In this document: positions 29,379 to 45,224 of the stretch, piece after piece
Layout of the letters: every line of letters starts with the position of its first letter
Position numbering within the stretch: position 1 is the stretch's first letter
Source of the DNA: Onchocerca volvulus
Taxonomy: Eukaryota > Nematoda > Chromadorea > Rhabditida > Onchocercidae
Length of the DNA: 64,000 nt
Assembly: GCA_000499405.2 (NCBI GenBank)
Contig: HG738137.1
Coordinates: 18,996,603-19,060,602 of the forward strand
Direction of reading: 5' to 3'
Notes under the pieces: model-generated
Told to the model about the DNA's origin: nothing
Database searches by the model: none
What the model saw: the letters and a program-made list of their open reading frames with translations, nothing else
Position numbers and translations under genes: made by a program

Positions 29379-31071
29379 AAACAGAATATGTCGCTAATTT
29401 CATTTTTGTGAAATGCATCGGTATTTATATCTCTCTTACAGTAAGTTATTGAAATTGTGTAAAACAGGCTATTGTCAAATTAAATTCATACGTAATATTC
29501 AAAAAGTATGTAGTAATGCAATTCGTCGATATCTCAGTAAATAAAAGTTCACGAAAGGTATATTTATTTATCATAAATCTTGTTTTTCTTTTCTCTTTAT
29601 TCTGTGCTTAAGATTTTTAATTTGTTTAAATGTGGATCCATTATGCGGGCATTGACTTGTCTGTGTTTTTTACCCAGCGCTTTTCAAATAGCATGAAATG
29701 TTCTGAAAAATGTGGAAGAATATGAGAAGTGAATCCACTTATGAATTCGTCTCATATTCATTTATCATAATATCGTATTAAGCTTTAAAATCTTGCATGC
29801 TGCATATATAATTGAATTTTTTAATAAATAGGATGATTCTGCTCAAAAATATAATTAATAGTAATGAACTGCAGCCTTTTTCAATATAATTATCTGATTC
29901 GTCCAATCTTTAGTACCAAATTTTCACATTGTTTGCGTTATGACTATTTGTTGTTAATAACTGTAGAAATATTACTTGATGAAGTGAACTGCAATGTTTT
30001 GTAAACTTATCCTTAATAATCGATAGGAATAGGGTAGAGTAGATGTATGGATTTATCTACGAACTTTTCTGATTAACGAAAAAAAGCAGTTCGGAGAGAG
30101 AATGCATGAAGGGAGTTAGCCTGTAAATAACATTCTAAGTCTAAATTTTTAGATTTCAAACATGATAATCATATCAGTGTAATGTCTTTCGTTTCAGTTC
30201 GAAATATGTTCAATAAAATGTTTATTTTCTGTTTATTTAAGAAGAAAAAAAAAAACAATTCATCTTTACTGTTTAATACTTTAAACTAACTGTTTTACAT
30301 TATGTTTAATAAAATGTTGTTTGCTTCTTGTTTATTTTCAAAAATTAATCTGCTTATGCTGCTTCATGCATTTATAATATGCCGATATGAGAAGAGAATA
30401 GAATAATGCTTTGCCTTCTTCTCATACAGACTAATTTATTACAGCATCTGAACAACGGCAAATTGTTCAGATGTATATTGGGGGATAGCATGGGTAAAAT
30501 ACTGTGAGTGATGCATTTGTTGCTCTGAGCATATGGGCGAAAGTTACTAGGATTTGTTAGTGGTTAGCTATCCGAGATTTACATCTAATCATATAAGCAA
30601 CTATAGATTGTCCAGGACCAACCTATTTTTTCTTTGCAAGCTGTTTGCCTATAAAATGAGCCTGGGGAACAGGCCTTGTTACAGTATTCTGGGGCACTCC
30701 AGGTTACGAACCACTTGACAGATGTCATTACCAGCCGTCAATGCTGAGATGTTTTATTGCACAATGGCTGCGTGTAATAGACATTCTCGTCATAGTTATT
30801 TATGTAAATCAGGTGACGTGTTATGCGTGATTGAGATCTCTCTCTCTCTCTTTCTCTCTCTCTGTTTTATTCTCAGAGTCTGGTATGAGACAAAATAAGG
30901 AGAAGTTTTACACTTGACATAACAAATGATATTTCGAGACGAGACAGTTTCTAAACATTTTCGTGAAAGAGTTCGCAATTGTTCGCTTTTTGCCACCAGA
31001 TGTGTTACACTTTGTCATGTCGGTATAGACAAATTTTAAATATTTCTTTTAGATCTGTGATTTACACGGCA
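29379..31071. other. intergenic between ZNFX1 and sec-22
   Basis: Holds the 3' flank of ZNFX1, including an AATAAA at 29540-29545, and the promoter side of sec-22. A CT microsatellite lies at about 30837-30863. No RZ-type zinc finger or other coding block was recognised. Confidence 0.6.
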
Positions 31072-32901
31072 ATGGTCCTGCTAACGCTAATTGCGCGCGT
31101 ATCCGATGGTCTTATTCTTGCGACTTCAATTGAAGGTAGCGATGAGGTTCGTTTGCTTGAAATTTTGTTTCCAGTGGTTGGTGAGAAATGTTATTAAAAC
31201 ACGAATAATTCGAAAATCGTTTTGAGATGTTTTTTTTGGTCTTAGGTCATGATATCAATAATACTAAGAATATGCATTAGAAATTATCAGTTATATGAGG
31301 AGTATCTCGCTAGTAATCCGAATGATTAAGGGGTATAGAGAATGCGTTAATATTGGTATAAATATAAAGAAATGTTGTCTTTGAAGGGAAATTTCAAGAT
31401 TAAGATTTACCAGTCAAATAGTTTGCAATATATCTTTATTAAATATCTCTGAAATTTCTATTGAAGCAATCAATAAATAACAAAATAAAATACTTCCAAG
31501 TTAATAATTTGAATATTGTTTTCAGCCGGATCATAATATGGTGAAATATACTAATCAGGCAAAAATGCTTTTTCGCAAATTGAATGACAACAGTCCAAAT
31601 ATACACACTCTTGAGAGTGGACCTTATTATTTTCAGTTAGTTCTTTTTTTTTTCAAGATTCGGTATCTTGCAGTAGGAATTTGACTATGTTTGCTGGTTT
31701 AACAATATTAAAGGAAGCTGATGGAGTAATTCATCTTATACTGGATATTAAATCAAATTATTTTTACTGACATTACTTACAGCTATGTGATCAAAAGACC
31801 AGTGTGTTCATTATGTCTTTGTGATAAAAATTTCTCACGAAAATCCGCCTTTGCATATTTGGAAGATGTCACCGATGAATTTCTTGGTCAGAATGGTACG
31901 CGCATAGCATCTGTCACTAGACCATATCATTTCATTGAATTTGGTTCGTTTTTCTCATTTTCGTTTGTATTCGGTACACAGATGTTCAATTTGCACATTT
32001 TCATTTATTAGTTTAAAATATAGTCAAGATGTTTTGATATAGCGCTTTTGTTGATTTTTGTTATGACAGTGATTGACACGGTTGTATGCGGATTTTTTGA
32101 AAAGTCAGTTTTTTAATAATTTTTTCAGTAATTAATCTAACAACACAAAATTGCTGTTATTTATTTTTCAGTAATTAATCTAACAACACAAAATTGCTGC
32201 TATTTAAAATAAATAAGTTATTCTTTTACTCTTATATCTGCATTTAATGTCACGGATCATTACTTACAGCATTATCACATACGTTATTGCAGATTATTAC
32301 ATACAGCAAGCAAAGAGAAAGTATGTAGGTAGAAATCGTCATGCAATATCTGCAGTAAGTAGTGAACTTCAAGACGTGACGCGCATAATGGTATCAAATA
32401 TTGAGGATGTAATTCATCGTGGAGAAGCATTAAATAGTAAGTTTTTTATTGTTTATTTCGTTTAGAGTGGTGTCAATAATTGAATGAACGGCAAGCATTT
32501 TACATGAATTATCATCTTAATTGCATCACTAAATAATGGATGTACACAACAATTTTTTGCACGTTGAATAAATAAATCTGATTTTTTATTTGCTGAAATA
32601 AATAAATTAGACAATAATGCTGTGAGTAAAATTTGGTTTGGCATACCAAGTTTTGATCAAGTAAAATTTCTTGAATATCCGATTTGATTGAAATCTGTTT
32701 TGAAAAATGCTGATTTACTGTAAATAAATTTAATATTTTTCAACAGTTTTGGAGACAAGGGCAAATGATTTATCGGATATCAGTAAGAAGTATCGCGAAG
32801 ATGCGAGATTACTTAATCGGAAAAGTACACTGTTCAAAGTAACGGCATTTGTTTGCTTGCTAGGTTTTTTCGGTTTTATTGCTCGTTATTTATTCTGGTA
32901 A
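31072..32901 (+). CDS. sec-22: Sec22 R-SNARE (longin family)
   Basis: Vesicle SNARE for ER-Golgi transport in both directions. Five exons, 31072-31146, 31526-31635, 31783-31943, 32293-32436 and 32747-32901, close in phase to 214 aa (human SEC22B is 215). The longin domain starts MVLLTLIARVSDGLILATS and includes QAKMLFRKLNDNSP, FAYLEDVTDEF and SVTRPYHFIEFD. The SNARE motif includes SSELQDVTRIMVSNIEDVIH and RGEAL, with Arg at the zero layer. A C-terminal transmembrane anchor (VTAFVCLLGFFGFIARYLFW) ends the protein. An acceptor (TCTTTTAG) 20 bases before the ATG suggests trans-splicing. Confidence 0.96.
32121..32206. repeat. 43-bp tandem duplication in sec-22 intron 3
   Basis: Two nearly identical units of TTTTTCAGTAATTAATCTAA plus AACACAAAATTGCTG, offset by 43 bases. 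Each unit carries a TTTTTCAG acceptor-like motif, but the frame-compatible acceptor used by the next exon is at 32292. Confidence 0.85.
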
Positions 32902-33666
32902 ATAGTCATGCCTTCTGTTATTTGTTCTTTTTATTAATGCCCTTGTTTATCTTGTGATATGATAAACAGATAAAATCTGAAACATTATTCAGATCAATTT
33001 TATTTTGCAACCGATTAGAGTGCTTATAAATAAACAAATAAATCAATAAATAAATGTATAAATATATATATTTATTTATTTATTTTTTGGAAAGGGAATA
33101 GACAAAAACATATATATATGTTTTTGTCTGTTCGCTTTTCTCTAATTTATTTTTCGCCCAAATTTTTTTTATTGTTCTTAGCATTATTTGCATGGGATAA
33201 GAACTTTTTCTGCAAGCTTTCCCTTCTCAGTTATTAGAATAATAAAAAATTGATTTTAGAAATGAAGTATTCATTTTTGATGGATGCGCACTTATTTTAT
33301 TGAAGAAACTCTGATTTTTGAAGTTCTCTTTCTCGAAAATCTTCTCGAATTTTTAATTCGTTCGGAAAAACTAAATTTCAAGCTCTCATAAGAATAGGAA
33401 GACAAGATTATGACATTAGCGATTTTTCACCAATTATCTCTGTAAATTTATTTGAAAATGAATGGATTTTGTTAAGACGATTTGTTACAAAAGATGCAGG
33501 TTTCTTGTTTGTTTATATCACTTTTTCTTTCACTTCTTGATATTTTAATAAGGTTAAGTTATGTTTTGTTTTTTGTTCACTTGTGATATAATAAAAAGAT
33601 AAAATCTGAAACATTATTCAGATCAATTTTATTTTGCGGCCGATTAAAATGCTTATAAATAAATAA

Positions 33667-33719
<53 letters not shown>

Positions 33720-34399
33720 CAAATCATATATAAATATATATATACAAATCCTGTTATAAAGTACAAGCGTGTTTTGGCAATATTTTACTGTAATATGAAG
33801 TGAGCAATTGAGACGATTTGAGAGCATGTGCCGAATGATCATGAGAATTGGCATCATTAAAATGGAAGTTTAAGAAACTAACCAGTAAACTGGCTGCAAA
33901 TTTTTTTAAAACGACAGCGGTAAGACCCTATCAAGACTTTTGATCGTTTGTAAATAATTTAAGGGGATTATTTTATGTGACATATTTGCGATATTGTGGA
34001 GATAATCTTGTTAATTTACTCATTATAGGAACGAAGTCTCCATGGTGCCTTAGTTACATTTACTTTTGTTCCACGTATTTTTTTGCATTGATCGATGAAT
34101 CGCGCGTCCCTCATTTATCGGTGTCGCTACCATTTCCCTTACTGTTTGTCTTCGACCGGTTTCGCAGCAATTGCCACACAAAAGTCCCATACATCAATTT
34201 CCGATTGCGAAAAATTCCCTAACATAGCGTAAGCAATGTTGAAAATACTGCTGATAGATACTAATGCAAGTGTACTTCCATGACACACTTCGCTAAACTT
34301 ATTTATTGTTATGAAATTTCACTTGCCTACTGGTTTATTTTTTAGTGTAATTTTGTAAATTCAGTGCTTCAAAAAGTTTTCAGCAGCAATAGACGTATT
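32902..34399. other. intergenic between sec-22 and glutathione reductase
   Basis: Contains the repeats at 32951-33668. The open frame at 33977-34222 is unremarkable. Two nested acceptor motifs (AAATTCAG at 34364 and GTTTTCAG at 34383) sit just before the glutathione reductase ATG. Confidence 0.6.
32951..33668. repeat. two copies of an approximately 90-bp direct repeat with AT microsatellites
   Basis: 32951-33040 and 33580-33668 share CTTGTGATAT.ATAAA.AGAT, AAAATCTGAAACATTATTCA and GATCAATTTTATTTTGC, then CGATTA and GCTTATAAATAAA. The first copy is followed by a perfect 30-bp palindrome at 33100-33129 (AGACAAAAACATATA and its complement), the second by a (TA)n run at about 33669-33714. The repeat lies downstream of sec-22. 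Confidence 0.8.
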
Positions 34400-38313
<3,914 letters not shown>

Positions 38314-39850
38314 GCATGAATTTCTGATGATTTCGTTAACACAAGGAACTTTAAATGAATGCACAGACTCGTCAAAAACCTATGAATTGTTTGTGTTATC
38401 GGAAAAACATCTTGCTTTTTACGAATTCCTGTCATTAAGATTTCATCATTTTTACTGAATTTTGCTGACAAACAAGTTGTAAACATTTTTAGAATTAATT
38501 TGTTTAGTGTAATTATCAATTTATTAGTACCGGAAATTCAATGATTTCCCCTAGAAGCTAAAAGCATACATGAAATCAGAAAATCTGTTTATTTTGAATT
38601 TGATAAGAAACATTTTTTCAAAATTTTTGTATAAATAACTTGTACTAAATTGTTATCAGCTTCTCCTCAGTGTATTAGAAAAGTCTCTTTATAAACCGAT
38701 AACGACAAGACGTGACACAATAGCTGATAAACAACAGATTATTTCAGAATATCAAATATGATTATTGGGCAGCTTTTATGCTTTTTATTCTGTGACGAAA
38801 AAAAGAAAATTAGGAAATAATCTGAGAAGGTTAATCATGTCTACGATTTCATGCAATATTGATTAAACTTCGGCATTTTTCAGCTTATTAGTAGGATTTC
38901 AGTAGATAATTTGCATACTGCGGAAAACATATATTAGGACTACTCATATCTTAACAGTCGATAAGTGTCATCGAAGTGTTGTTTATTTATCACCAAAACC
39001 ATTATTTAAAATATTTAAAAAAAAAATATTTAAAACTCATTCTTCTGAAAAGGATCATTATTTAAAAGCGATCATTTCTCGAGCACAATAGAAGAATTAA
39101 CAGGCTCATCTTAAAAGACAAGTTCATATTGTTGAAAAATCAGTCTATTTGTTACTTGCATTTTAATAGTAAAGATTTGGGTTAAAATAGAATTCAAATC
39201 AATAAACAGATGATAAATTTAAATACACAGTATTCGATCGAAGATGATATCATGCCAACTGAAACTTACTTCTTTGCTTCTTAGATCCTAATACTTTTGA
39301 TTCGTATATTAATCACTCTCTTTGCCATTAAATCATTAGTATATGAATCCAGTTATTTATTATTAGGTAAATGAAATTCAATATGTTATATTTCTGGTTT
39401 TGGTTCTCTTAAAATCATCCGAAAATTACTGCTGTTGCTGAATTTGAGAGAAACCATAGTTCAAAATTATTTCAAAATTATCGAAATACTGAAATTATGC
39501 CTATCGACAACTATTTGATAAAATGGGAACTGTGAAATATTAGATTTCATCATTTAGCAGAAGAGCTAAAACTAAAAAATAATATATAAGTTAAACGAAG
39601 CTAGAATGAATTTGGAATATTTTCTTTATTTCTGACGTTTAAATTTGACACCAACAATATTTCTAGTATTATCCTGAGATTTAAACATCGTCAATTATCT
39701 AAATCACCATTTACACTACATACATAGGATGCCATTCAACAGATATTTTAACAAAAAATATTCATAATTAAAAAACTGTCAAGCGTTTCCTGCACTTTTC
39801 AAAATAATTTGACTTGATTCTCCACAATTGCTTGTTGGTCGTCACGGGTA

Positions 39851-39894
<44 letters not shown>

Positions 39895-40029
39895 AAAAAA
39901 AGAAAGTATGAAAATTTTGAGTAAGTCTAGTACATTTCAGACAAATCTTCAGAGAGCAATTAAGACAATTACGGTAAAAGCGAATAAATTTAGAGAAGAT
40001 TCATAAAAAAAAGCTATGCGGTTACATCA
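38314..40029. other. convergent intergenic spacer
   Basis: Lies between glutathione reductase (+) and the SELENOF homologue (-). AT-rich, with an A run of roughly 43 bases starting at about 39850. No coding feature was recognised. Confidence 0.6.
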
Positions 40030-41288
40030 TTAACACTCTAACGATGTATTCAGAAATTCCGTAATAGTATCGGTATCCCATTTTTCGATATTCATGATTT
40101 TTTGTACCTCTCCTTGCGCATCTAACAACTTAATTGTCGGCAACGTTCCTCGAACGTGGTGAACTTTCACACAAGCTTCCCACTTCTTTACCATACTGGA
40201 CTTGACAAATGCTAAAATACTTTCAATGTTTGACTATATATCAGATATTTCAGTGAATAATTTTCAATCACCTCGTGGACTATGTTCTAATATAATGAAT
40301 GTCACTACGCTACGAAGATGGATCAAAAAGTGTAATAGTTCGAGTTCCTCAATTAATTGCGCAAAATTGATCAACCTTCTGCCTGAGGAAACCGTGCTAA
40401 GTTGCATTCACAAATTTCGATGTGAGCCAGTGGATATTTCTGAAATAATATCAAGCTTAATCAACATCACGGTTAAGTACATCACTACATCGATTTATCC
40501 TATCCTTTTATTAATAGAAAAAGAATTTCTAGCTTTTAATTGATGATTTTTCACGAAAAAAGAAAATTTATTACAGAGTCAAACAAATAAAACTCTCGTA
40601 CTTTCTGTTCGGTTTCCGCATAATCTTTCCTGCAACATGAACTACAGTCAGCAACAAGTCTATCTAGATGAAATTGTGGAAGGTCAGCACAACTTGAACA
40701 CTGCAATGATTCGCTGTTGAATCCACGTTCCTGACAGATTTGTTGATCTAATTCACCGTAAGCAAATACGAATCGAACTATCAAAACCTGTAATTAATTG
40801 TTTACTCTAGATATGCGTAAAAATGGAAAAGAAATGCTTCATGTTCTTGCAGTCTACAATTTACATCAGTAATTTTCAAAAATTCACAAGTTTTTTGACT
40901 TATACAAAAAAAAAAAATTAATTAGCATGAGCCGAATTATTTATAATATGGACGCAAATAGCTAACAATTAACAAACACTATCAAAAGCATAATTATATA
41001 ATCTCTTTTCTCAGTATGCTGCAGTGAATATTCACAAAATTAGAAAATTTCTTGCTTATCCAATACTTATAATTACATACGGCACACAATATTAGACAGT
41101 CAGGATTGATAAAGTGATTTAAATACATGACCTCCAATGCCTGATATTACGGTTCTATGAGAACACTATCCATTTCCTATGATGATTATACTAATCAATT
41201 CTAACAATTATTCGAAACAATTTTGACTGCATAAAAGTCCATATATTCTCATAAGAGGGCTTACCAAGAAAAACTGTAACTGCTGCAT
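40030..41288 (-). CDS. SELENOF (Sep15) homologue with cysteine in place of selenocysteine
   Basis: ER thioredoxin-like protein; in animals SELENOF binds UGGT and takes part in glycoprotein quality control. Four exons, complement(41265..41288), (40602..40787), (40376..40439) and (40030..40211), close in phase to 151 aa (human 165). The N-terminus MQQLQFFLVLIVRFVFAYGE is a signal peptide. The Cys-rich UGGT-binding part reads ICQERGFNSESLQCSSCADL then DCSSCCRK. Exon 3 reads IEICECNLARFPQAE, where the family has CGU followed by LGRFPQ, so the redox motif is CEC here and no UGA recoding is needed. Exon 4 carries FVKSS, VRGTLPTIKLLDAQGEVQ and WDTDTITEFL. There is no KDEL-type signal, as usual for SELENOF. 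An in-frame Met upstream of exon 1 is an alternative start. Confidence 0.88.
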
Positions 41289-44200
41289 AAAATGACCGGA
41301 GAAAGCACCCGAATAATTCATCACAGTCCATTCACTATCTTAGCCGAAAAAGCAATCAAACTAAAGAAATTGCTATCTGTAATTTAATAGTGAATATTTT
41401 GTTGTGGACTAACAAGATGATTCGAATTTTCAAGATATAATCGCCAGTGAGGTTTACCCAAGTTATTCTGTTCCATAGAATGAAAGTCCACTACTTCATC
41501 ATCACCCGAGCTTCACCCTCTACGGTAACCAGTAATATGTCAACAATTCGCATCCTGAATAAATCCCCGCACCCCGCGGATGTCATGAATCTCGTCCTTG
41601 TGAAATACCGTGGTATGCCGCATCATACCATTGCTACTATGCAAATCTCCCATCTCAAATGTCTGAGGATTGTGACAGATGGAAGAAATTTAAGTACTGG
41701 TGGCTGAGAAGCAGGGCGCAGTTGTCCTTGTTGTTGTCAGCTGTTTATAGTAAAACATTCGGTGCTCTTTTGCTTTTTGTTTATTAATTTGAATATCCAT
41801 TTCAGCCCCTAAAAGTCCAATAATTTGGTGATCAAAAGTCTTTAACTTCTAATATCCTCCACAAAAAAAAATCTCGCAATAGGTGCTGAATTAGTTGATC
41901 TTGGAACTTCTGAGGAAGAGTTCTCGTTGCACTCAGTAATGATGTTTTCCGTCCTCATTTTACATTTTACAAGTTCCGAGATGGGAAGAAAAATGCTTGA
42001 TAAACTGTTTGTATGTAATTAACTATCAGTGCTGATAGTTTCACAAATTATCAGTGCCCTGGAAAACTAAATACAAGATATGATCCAGATTTTACTGGAC
42101 CCTCAAACATCGCTTTGCAATTTTTGGTTCAAGGTGGAAAAGAAGATCATGAAGATTTAGTCTATTGTAGCGGAAGAGTGAACTGGGTCAACGATCTCAA
42201 TGCCATTTTACAACTCGCAGATTATTTATTTCAAATGTTTATACGTGGATTTCAGTCTTCAAAGGACAGTCGAAATGGGAGGAGAACAATTTCAATATTG
42301 CCAAATTAGTTTTCGTTCCAATTATTCGTCGTCCACGACAATAACACAATTGAGTTTCCCTTATTATTCATCTTCTCAACATTGTATATCAAACTAAATT
42401 AATACATATTAAATTACGTGAAACTATGCTTTTGCTTAACAATGCATTAAGCCGAATCATCCTTATAACAATCACAAGTATCCAAACAAGTCGTTGAGAA
42501 GATCGGTATTCTTTTTCTTCCGTCTGAGAACTTGCAGATACCTGCAAATTAGTCCATGAAATTTGCATTCTTACCTTTAATAATTTCGAACGGTTTGACA
42601 TTATTTTCCATCTATTAATGATTAATTAATTAAACTTCAAAATCGATATCGGCTCTGATCTTTCAATCATATGCTGCTGATTTTTCGAAGCAGCAGCTAT
42701 TTCGACAGGTTATTTTCATCAATCTTGTTTACTTGCAAGTTTAATTTAATTCGTTTAGTGATTGAGCTTATTTTAGTGCATGCTATTGCCCAATTTCAGT
42801 CATAACAACTTGATACGAAACCGATCATATTAACTCATCAACCGATGTTCAATAGTTTTCAGGATAAGTTTTCGGACATATTACTCATATACTTCATGTA
42901 TGCCTTAAACGTTTACAAACCTGCGGGAAAGATTATTCGCATTTATTCCTTTGACACTTTGCAAGAAGTTTGATTCTTGCAAAAAAAGTTTTCTAAATAA
43001 CTTATCATTCCATCCTAACGTCTAATTTGTTTCTATTCGAAGTGTCCATTTTCTTATGTTTCCTTCCTGCCATATATACTGAATAGAGTCGGCAGAATCA
43101 TGAAAATAAAATTCATTTCGAAGTTATCTATTCGTCGTTCGAAATCAGTCTCGGAATCGACAAATTGAGCGATAGTCGAACTGGTTTTGTTAGTATAAAA
43201 TTATTCTGTATTGATTAAGTTGCATAATTTTGGATGTAAATAGCATTGGAACAGAATACTTTTCCGGCGTACTCGAAATTTTTTACTCTACGAATTTCTC
43301 CTATATTAACTTATGATTGCACTGTTGCATAAGAAAAAAGGAAGATCAAAAGTTGAAATGCTAGCAAGACCCGGCATTCTAAGCTAATTGAGAACATAGA
43401 AAATAATGGCAAACAAGTTTATGAAAAATAGGCCGAAAACTATGACTCTAACAGAGTAGAATGGTATTTTTACCTAATTTCACTTGGATTGCATGCTCAG
43501 TGATTCGTGGCAAAATTTCTTTAGTGGAAAATTAGAATCTTCAAGAATTTGGCTATTATTTTTTATTTTATTGGAGTATTGTTTCTGAATAATTGAATCA
43601 AGATCAAGATATACTTTTTTGTTCCCAGTTACATTCCATCAATTTCTCCTTATTTGATTAAATACATCTTTTTCAAAATTATGACAAGTTTATTGCCTTC
43701 CTCAAAGGCAACATTCTGCTGCCTGAACGCCTTAATATGAAACATTTCTTCTGATTTTTTGCTATCGCTTAGAAAATATTATGATTAACATTGATGTTTA
43801 ACTGATTCTTATAATCTTTCCAAAGTAAAAAAAGTTGCCAGATAGGTATATCGATTTTTTTAAGATATAAAATTACATGACATACCTAAACACAAAAAAC
43901 AGTTGAAGCAATTTTGAGTATTGAAATATCAATATGACATTTCAGCCGAGCGGCATTGTCATTAACAGACACAAATAAAATCATCAAATTGAACATTTAT
44001 GAATTTAGAATAATTTCGATTTCATTCCTTGTCCTTTGGCTGTTTTTTCATTTTTTTTTTTTTTTTTTTTTAATCTGATAAAAGGCAGTAAAGATATCCT
44101 TCTCAGCTAGAAATGAGAGGGAAAATGGTTTTGAGCAGTATTTGAATCATTATTTTAGCTTTGCACAGTTTGTGAAATGTCCTTATGACAACTGCTAGAA

Positions 44201-45224
44201 GCACCAAAATCTAGTTTTTTTTTTTCCTTTTTATTTTGCCTTGCACAAATAAAATAAGTGACTAATGAGTATTTTAAATTTTTTTTTGAAGTTTCAGAAG
44301 TCATTGCCATTTTTGAAATTACTTTTCCTTCTTTTTTAGGGAAAAAATTTTGTGCATAATTTTTTGTTTGTTTTTGTTTTTCTTTTTTTTTCTGCAAAAA
44401 TAATATGTTTAGTATAGACTGAAAATGTAACCTCTGCAAATTTTTATAATATTTGATGTTATGTAAATGTAACTTTCAAAGTTAATTCAGATTTCAGTCC
44501 AGTGTTTTTTAAGTGTAAATGTATTTCTGTACTTATAATAATCTACGACAAAGAAGGTGACACCAAATTGTCATCTCCGGAATATTATCTCTTTGCTCCA
44601 AATCATGCGCTTTCATTGACAACATTACTGTTATAAAATTATCGTGTTGAGAAAGTTTTTATAAATTTTCTTTAATTTCAATTCATCTCTTTGACATTTC
44701 TGTTCTCTTCCTGTTATGGTAAACAAGGAGACAATAAAGCGATTCCTGGCCTGAATTATGATATGTCATCGAATTTTCTCGCCCCATTTTTTTTCTTTTT
44801 TTTTTTTTTTGTAATTTGTTGTATATATTTTAATTAAACGAAAATAATCGAATTAAATCGAATAGATATTATAAAAGGTTATAAATATATCATCTGCATA
44901 GTTGAGCAATATTTCAAGTTTTGGCTGGTTTTCAAAACCCACTTTTTGAGTCCTAAATGTGTCCTAAATGTTAGGAGATTAGTTGTTTATTTGTTATTAA
45001 AAAATTTAATTTAAGAACCAATGTTTGTTTATTTATGTGCTTCTCGTGGACTTACTTATACATTCATCTTTGTTCTTTTCCACTTTTACCTTAATTAATT
45101 TGAAAATACACTTCTTTGTGTAAGATGATATTGCTGAAATGAATGTTTACGTTTGTTTTTCTCACTTCGCTTCAATTACCAAAAGTTAAAATTTTTTAGC
45201 AAATTCAAATTCATTTCAATATCT
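41289..45224. other. intergenic, largely featureless
   Basis: AT-rich 3.9-kb divergent spacer. Apart from the weak exon-like stretch at 41883-42309 I see no coding signal. T-rich runs lie at about 44050, 44220, 44390 and 44800. Open frames at 41447-41707 (+) and 44155-44439 (-) are low-complexity or unrecognisable. Confidence 0.5.
41883..42309 (+). other. possible unassigned exons
   Basis: Two stretches look mildly protein-like. 41883-42006, after an acceptor-like CAATAG, reads AELVDLGTSEEEFSLHS and KMLDKL. 42055-42309, after TTATCAG, reads CPGKLNTRYDPDFTGPSNIA and LVYCSGRVNWVNDLNAI before a stop. I cannot assign a family or link them to other exons. They may be a decayed gene or chance. Confidence 0.2.

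Noticed and set aside
41447..41707. 86-codon frame (+) near the SELENOF homologue
   Set aside because: No recognisable domain, no splice context, and it overlaps what should be the SELENOF upstream region.
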